A stretch of DNA of 6,265 nt from Pseudomonadota bacterium (GTDB lineage Bacteria > Pseudomonadota > Gammaproteobacteria > Xanthomonadales > Rhodanobacteraceae). Made by a program: the position numbers and the translations under genes. The notes beneath the pieces were generated by a model. The model was not told the DNA's origin. It made no database searches and saw only the letters and a program-made list of their open reading frames with translations. The stretch spans positions 1 to 6,265 of the forward strand of contig JAJZGE010000122.1 in assembly GCA_021798675.1 (NCBI GenBank), read 5' to 3'. Shown here in pieces: positions 5,121 through 6,265 of this stretch (position 1 is its first letter; each line of letters starts with the position of its first letter).

Positions 5121-6265
5121 TCATCGTCCCAATGCCTGCACCAGTCGCACCCGACGGTTGTCGGGCACCTCGTTGTAGGCAAGCACGTGCAGGTTCTGTG
5201 CCACATGGCGGGTGAAGCGCGCCAACCACGGCCGCAGCTGCGGCGCGACCAGCAGTACCGCCGGTTCGCCGCCTGCTTCCTGCCGTCGCGCGGCGTCAGC
5301 CACGCTTTGTTGCAGACGGTCGGCCAGACCCGGTTCCACCGCCGCGCCGGCCACGCCGCCGCCACCGGCGAGCGAGCTGAGCAGGATCTGTTCAAGCTCT
5401 GGCGCCAGCGTGATCACCGGCACTTCGGTACCCAGCCCGGTGATCTCCTGCAGGATCTGCCGGCCCAGCGCGACGCGTACCGCGGCGGTCAGAACGCCGG
5501 GATCCTGACTCTGCCCCGCATGCTCCGCCAAGGATTCGACGATGCTGCGCATGTTGCGGATCGGCACCCGCTCGGCCAGCAGGTTCTGCAACACCTTGAC
5601 CACCGCGCCGAGCGACAGCCGCTTGGGCACCAGATCCTCGACCAGTTTCGGCGCCGTGCCGGCCAGGCGGTCCAGCAGCTGCTGCACGTCCTGATGGCTG
5701 AGCAGCTCGTGCGCATGGCCCTGCAGGATGTTCGACAGGTGGGTGGCGATCACGGTGGCCGGGTCGACCACGGTATAGCCGTAACTCTGCGCCAGCTCGC
5801 GCTGGCTGTTCTCGATCCACACCGCTTCCAGGCCGAATGCCGGATCCTGGGTGGCGATGCCCGGCAGGGTGCCATGTACCTGGCCGGGGTTGATCGCCAT
5901 CAGGCGGTCGTTGTGTACCTCGGCCTCGCCCATCGGCACGCCCATCAAGGTGATTCGATAGGTGTTCGGGCCCAGATCCAGGTTGTCGCGAATATGCACC
6001 GCCGGCACCAGGAAACCCAGTTCCTGCGACAGCTTGCGACGCACCGACTTGATCCGCCCCATCAGCTCACCGCCCTGATGCGTGTCCACCAGCGGAATCA
6101 GCCGGTAGCCCACTTCCAGCCCCAGCGGATCGACGCTGGCGACATCTTCCCAGCCCAGCTCAAGGCGTTCTGCCGACGCCGCCGGAACCGGCATCTCGGC
6201 AACCGTCTCGGCCAGTTTTTCGCGGGTTTCGTGCTGGCGCTTGAACAGCAGCCACGCCGCACCGC
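5121..6265 (-). CDS. flhA: Flagellar export-gate protein FlhA, C-terminal part (5' end outside window)
   Basis: FlhA forms the nonameric gate of the flagellar type III secretion apparatus in the inner membrane. The visible part is 380 residues, roughly the C-terminal half. It opens with the tail of the last membrane segment (GAAWLLFKRQ) and a charged linker. The full cytoplasmic substrate- and chaperone-docking domain follows. Family landmarks are VGYRLIPLVD, VHIRDNLDLGPNTYRI, GYTVVDPATVIATHLS and the helical block LVPKRLSLGAVVKVLQNLLAERVPIRNMRSI. The frame is open from position 6265, so the internal ATG at 6194 is not the real start. The stop is TGA at 5123-5121. The order flhA-flhF-flhG-fliA is standard for polar flagellates. 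It is intact as far as seen. Confidence 0.97.
   Translation of the reverse strand, partial: GAAWLLFKRQHETREKLAETVAEMPVPAASAERLELGWEDVASVDPLGLEVGYRLIPLVDTHQGGELMGRIKSVRRKLSQELGFLVPAVHIRDNLDLGPNTYRITLMGVPMGEAEVHNDRLMAINPGQVHGTLPGIATQDPAFGLEAVWIENSQRELAQSYGYTVVDPATVIATHLSNILQGHAHELLSHQDVQQLLDRLAGTAPKLVEDLVPKRLSLGAVVKVLQNLLAERVPIRNMRSIVESLAEHAGQSQDPGVLTAAVRVALGRQILQEITGLGTEVPVITLAPELEQILLSSLAGGGGVAGAAVEPGLADRLQQSVADAARRQEAGGEPAVLLVAPQLRPWLARFTRHVAQNLHVLAYNEVPDNRRVRLVQALGR

Overview
The window is a stretch of a polar-flagellum and chemotaxis gene cluster, and every convincing protein gene lies on the minus strand. In transcription order (right to left) it holds the C-terminal part of flhA, then flhF, flhG (fleN), fliA, cheY, cheZ and the N-terminal part of cheA. 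Very high GC, this gene order and the single-polar-flagellum regulators FlhF/FlhG point to a gammaproteobacterium. Xanthomonadales (the Xanthomonas/Rhodanobacter side) is my best guess, with Pseudomonas-like synteny as the alternative. The taxonomic call is inference.

Layout: 6265-5121 flhA (5' end outside the window); 5120-4948 an unusual non-genic gap; 4947-3640 flhF; 3643-2699 flhG; 2697-1966 fliA; 1965-1901 a short spacer; 1900-1493 cheY; 1496-855 cheZ; 854-579 a second unusual gap; 578-1 cheA (continues beyond the window). flhF/flhG and cheY/cheZ overlap by ATGA, and flhG/fliA are 1 nt apart, so this reads as one tightly coupled operon. FlhA is the export-gate subunit. FlhF and FlhG set flagellar position and number. 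FliA is the sigma factor for late flagellar and chemotaxis genes. CheA, CheY and CheZ are the kinase, response regulator and phosphatase that control motor switching.

The part that is not routine is in the two gaps. Between cheZ and cheA sits a ~266-bp element (586-851) with 31-nt imperfect terminal inverted repeats and two further internal inverted repeats, so it can fold as a three-way junction. Removing it on paper leaves a strong Shine-Dalgarno sequence at the cheZ stop codon exactly 7 nt from the cheA GTG start. The element therefore appears to have inserted between the ribosome-binding site and the start codon. In its present position that Shine-Dalgarno sits 9 nt from an ATG in the element's terminal repeat. 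That ATG opens an 88-codon frame that runs the whole element and stops in a GTGA overlap with cheA. cheA may thus now be translated by termination-reinitiation from the element's ORF.

The flhA-flhF gap shows a strikingly parallel arrangement. A strong Shine-Dalgarno just after flhA leads to a 52-codon ORF that crosses a GC-rich, roughly palindromic insert (three 7-bp tandem units in one arm, degenerate units in the other). The ORF ends in an ATGA overlap with flhF. The insert is bounded by a direct 7-bp repeat that includes the flhF start codon. Both cases are supported by direct reading, but their origin and effect are inference.
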